From: Burkholderia sp. MS389
GTDB taxonomy: Bacteria > Pseudomonadota > Gammaproteobacteria > Burkholderiales > Burkholderiaceae
Assembly (NCBI RefSeq): GCF_016899425.1
Contig: NZ_CP045995.1
Span: 1,488,001 to 1,552,000 of the forward strand
Direction of reading: 5' to 3'
Length of the DNA: 64,000 nt
The translations under genes were made by a program, and so were the position numbers. This document shows positions 62,896-64,000 of this stretch, one piece after another. Below the pieces are notes generated by a model, which saw nothing but the letters and a program-made list of their open reading frames with translations, made no database searches and was not told the origin of the DNA. Every line of letters starts with the position of its first letter. Position 1 is the first letter of the stretch.

Positions 62896-63528
62896 ATGCA
62901 TGAAACGACCCTGCTGATCTTCGCCGCCGTCGCGTTCGTCGGCATCGCGACGCCCGGCCCGACCGTGCTGCTCGCGCTGACCAACGGCTCGCGCTACGGC
63001 GTGCGCCGCGCGGCCTACGGTTTCGCGGGCGCGATGCTGTCCGACTTCGTGCTGGTCGTCGCGGTCGCGCTCGGCCTCGGCGCGCTGCTGCTGGCGTCGG
63101 CGTTCTGGTTCTCGGTCGTGAAGTGGCTTGGCGCCGCCTACCTCGCCTATGTCGGCATCCGGCTGCTCACGTCGAAGGGGGCGCTCGACGTCGGGGCCGC
63201 GCAACCCGGTGCGGCAACCGAACGCAACGCGTCGATCTTCGCGAAAAGCTTCCTGACCGCGGTGACGAACCCGAAGGGTTATCTGTTCTTCTCCGCGTTC
63301 CTGCCGCAGTTCCTCGATCCGCTGGCGCCGCTCGCGCCGCAGTACGTCGCGCTCGCCCTCACGTTCGCGCTGCTCGACGGCGTCGTGATGTTCGGCTACG
63401 CGCTGCTCGGCGCACGCGCGGTGCGGCTGCTGAAGCGCTCGGGCGCGCTGTGGCTCGAACGCACGTGCGGCGCGATGCTGCTCGCGCTCGCCGGTTCGCT
63501 CGCGCTGTACCGGCGCCATGCCGCGTAG
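62896..63528 (+). CDS. LysE/RhtB family amino-acid exporter
   Basis: This 210-residue membrane protein begins MHETTLLIFAAVAFVGIATP with GPTVLLALTNGSRYGVRRAA, the family's conserved first loop (GP...N). Later come VKWLGAAYLAYVGIRLL and LTAVTNPKGYLFFSAFLPQF (about 114-133, the NPK motif). Six helices are expected. Members export basic or neutral amino acids or related metabolites; the substrate is not readable here. GGAG is 7 bases before the ATG. Confidence 0.85.
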   Translation: MHETTLLIFAAVAFVGIATPGPTVLLALTNGSRYGVRRAAYGFAGAMLSDFVLVVAVALGLGALLLASAFWFSVVKWLGAAYLAYVGIRLLTSKGALDVGAAQPGAATERNASIFAKSFLTAVTNPKGYLFFSAFLPQFLDPLAPLAPQYVALALTFALLDGVVMFGYALLGARAVRLLKRSGALWLERTCGAMLLALAGSLALYRRHAA

Positions 63529-63540
63529 GCGCCCGGTTCG

Positions 63541-64000
63541 ATGAGAGTCGCCGCGCCGCCGGGCGCCGGATTCCCCGGCCTGTCGCTCCGGCAACTCGAA
63601 CGCGCGGACCTCGACGCGTGGTACGCGTACCTGTCGAACCCCGACGTTTTCCGTCACACGAGCTGGAACCTGCGCTCGCCCGACGGTCTGCTGCCGCTGT
63701 TCGACAACATCGAATCGACCGATCCCGATTCGATCCGGCGCCTCGCGATTGTCGACACCGCATCGGGCGCACTTGCCGGGACGGTCGGGTTGCATACGGT
63801 GTCCACCGTGAACCGTTCGGCGGAGATCGCGTACGACCTCGCGCCGTCGCACTGGGGGCGCGGCATCGCGAGCGCGGTGTGCGACGCCGTCACCGCGTGG
63901 GCATTCGACGAAGGCGGCTTCAACCGCATGCAGGCCGTCGTGCTAACCCGCAACGCGGGCTCCGCGCGCGTGCTGCAGAAGTGCGGCTACCGCTACGAAG
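63541..64000 (+). CDS. GNAT acetyltransferase of the RimJ/RimL type, cut by the window end
   Basis: The gene starts at ATG 63541, 12 bp after the LysE stop, and is open to the last base (153 residues seen). The GNAT core is visible: SLRQLERADLDAWYAYLSNP, then GTVGLHTVSTVNRSAEIAYD and WGRGIASAVCDAVTAWAFDE with the acetyl-CoA loop (GRGIAS). VLTRNAGSARVLQKCGYRYE is the usual closing helix-strand, so only a short tail is missing. Confidence 0.8.
   Translation, partial: MRVAAPPGAGFPGLSLRQLERADLDAWYAYLSNPDVFRHTSWNLRSPDGLLPLFDNIESTDPDSIRRLAIVDTASGALAGTVGLHTVSTVNRSAEIAYDLAPSHWGRGIASAVCDAVTAWAFDEGGFNRMQAVVLTRNAGSARVLQKCGYRYE

Noticed and set aside
60733..63852. 1039-codon minus-strand frame
   Set aside because: Shadow frame spanning the GFA, porin and LysE genes, of extreme Arg content.

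Overview
This is a GC-rich, densely coding window of a Burkholderia-type genome, most likely a member of the B. cepacia complex. It is probably from a secondary replicon, because it holds catabolic, transport, adhesin and accessory functions and no rRNA, tRNA or core housekeeping genes. That assignment rests on the gene content: ESPR-type trimeric autotransporter adhesin, DUF2827 proteins, GbdR-like regulator, leucine (liu) operon, vanAB, DUF4148 proteins and a Burkholderia-style porin. It is inference; no marker gene settles the species.

Layout. 1-3390: a tetronate (D-erythronate type) catabolic operon (tail of one gene, ACS-family MFS transporter, OtnI-like isomerase, DenD-like dehydrogenase). 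3607-8814: small secreted DUF4148 proteins, an aspartyl/asparaginyl hydroxylase-like protein, a MoaD/ThiS-like protein with a BNR-repeat protein, a decayed partial copy of the BNR gene, and a LysR regulator divergent from a PACE-family efflux gene. 9388-11390: a lower-GC type VI secretion cargo cassette (small ORF, PAAR protein, M35-type metallopeptidase, OmpA-like protein) lying between two near-identical 32-bp copies of the 3' end of the PACE gene. 11437-16570: TRIC-type channel and a choline/betaine ABC uptake locus with a GlxA/GbdR-type regulator inside it. 17176-25856: DUF2339/DUF3999 envelope pair, GNAT, NIPSNAP, FMN reductase, a ferritin-like protein and a candidate small RNA.

26817-41825 is the most unusual region. 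It holds a 2367-residue trimeric autotransporter with long Ser/Thr-rich SLST stalks, an OmpA-like lipoprotein, three tandem DUF2827 (glycosyltransferase-like) paralogues, a small unknown protein, an EAL-domain phosphodiesterase, an AT-rich gap with a candidate ~80-nt small RNA, and a fourth DUF2827 gene facing the other way. I propose that the DUF2827 proteins modify the adhesin or a coupled surface glycan and that the EAL protein links it to c-di-GMP.

42136-64000: phosphocholine-preferring phospholipase C with a small lipoprotein, a DUF1493 gene behind a frameshifted partner gene, the liuABCD leucine/isovalerate operon with a divergent TetR regulator and repeated palindromic operators, a MarR regulator divergent from vanAB with a palindrome between them, an OB-fold-like secreted protein, a TonB-dependent siderophore receptor with a Fur-box-like site, a secreted beta-propeller protein, a GFA-family protein, a porin, a LysE exporter and a GNAT gene cut by the window end.
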